Source: Aculops lycopersici (Eukaryota > Arthropoda > Arachnida > Trombidiformes > Eriophyidae). Taken from it: DNA of 64,000 nt. This document shows positions 63,672-64,000 of the stretch, in pieces (within the stretch, counting starts at the first letter, position 1; each line of letters begins with the position of its first letter). Under the pieces are notes generated by a model. The model ran no database searches, was not told where the DNA came from, and saw nothing but the letters and a program-made list of their open reading frames with translations. The position numbers and the translations under genes are program-made. The DNA is taken from the NCBI GenBank assembly GCA_015350385.1, contig WNKI01000002.1:3685311-3749310 (forward strand). The letters run 5' to 3'.

Positions 63672-64000
63672 GTAAGTAGCTTTATTTTACTGACTCGATG
63701 CTCAGTTTTAATTATATTTCTCATGTTAGTGGATGTATGAGTTGCTCGCAAGTGATCTCATAAAAATTAGGAGAGGAATGCGGGGATTTGCGGCGACTTT
63801 CGTTTCATGATATATAAGATATTTTTTAGAGTATGTGTTTATATATCTAAAATGCCACAAGGGTTTCAAATGACAGGACATCGATAAGATTATTGATGTG
63901 GCAGGGTGGCGGAGACGCTTCGTGCGGAAGAGTATCTCTTCGTGGAGCTGACCTAATGAGGCTCATGGGTTTTCTCGGGTCTTGCTATCAAGACAAACCA
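63672..64000. other. Intron of the membrane-mucin gene
   Basis: Begins with GTAAGTAG. No acceptor and exon pair is evident before the window ends. Confidence 0.5.

Overview
This window is nuclear DNA from an animal. The genes are eukaryotic, with GT-AG introns, AATAAA signals and long Gln, Asn, Ser and Thr runs inside otherwise conserved proteins. Metazoan families are present: FHOD formin, CLEC16A/Ema, PLEKHH/MAX-1, and the DAPIT subunit of ATP synthase. Most genes have zero to two introns, usually of 80-280 bases, and short 3' UTRs. That suggests an arthropod; a mite would fit, but this is inference and the sequence alone does not settle it.

Layout. 1-0.97 kb: decayed Tc1/mariner transposase end. 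1-12.7 kb, minus strand: a PLEKHH/MAX-1 protein that stops inside its FERM domain, an unrecognised secreted Gln-rich protein, and two tandem diverged F-box paralogues. 14-17 kb: CLEC16A (plus) meeting a four-pass membrane protein (minus) tail to tail. 17.3-20.7 kb: MOCS1 (molybdenum cofactor step 1) head to head with a 59-residue DAPIT gene, which in turn meets a NUFIP1-like gene tail to tail. 21-31.4 kb, minus strand: MCM7, glycerol kinase with a ~330-residue insertion and a membrane tail, and the cytosolic Phe-tRNA synthetase beta chain. 31.8-32.7 kb: a three-exon gene of unknown family. 36.9-56.2 kb, plus strand: an FHOD formin rebuilt from six exons with two introns above 6 kb. 57-58.4 kb: a secreted aspartic protease. 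62-63.7 kb: first coding exon of a mucin-like single-pass membrane protein, continuing beyond the window.

Most genes are unrelated housekeeping functions that happen to be neighbours: replication (MCM7), translation (FARSB), cofactor synthesis (MOCS1), glycerol entry into metabolism (GK), mitochondrial ATP synthase (DAPIT), endosome/mitophagy traffic (CLEC16A) and actin assembly (FHOD). I see no operon or defence-type system. The less explained items are the F-box paralogue pair with a shared unnamed C-terminal region, the orphan secreted protein, the orphan three-exon gene with an apparent 31-base intron, a 12-base word (GGCCACTTGTTG) scattered through non-coding DNA far above chance, and long perfect palindromes in the FHOD introns. 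Two assembly gaps (28.06 and 59.83 kb) lie in the same kind of composite simple repeat, in opposite orientation.

Exon joins were worked out by eye from splice motifs, reading frame and family alignment from memory; no search or transcript data were available.
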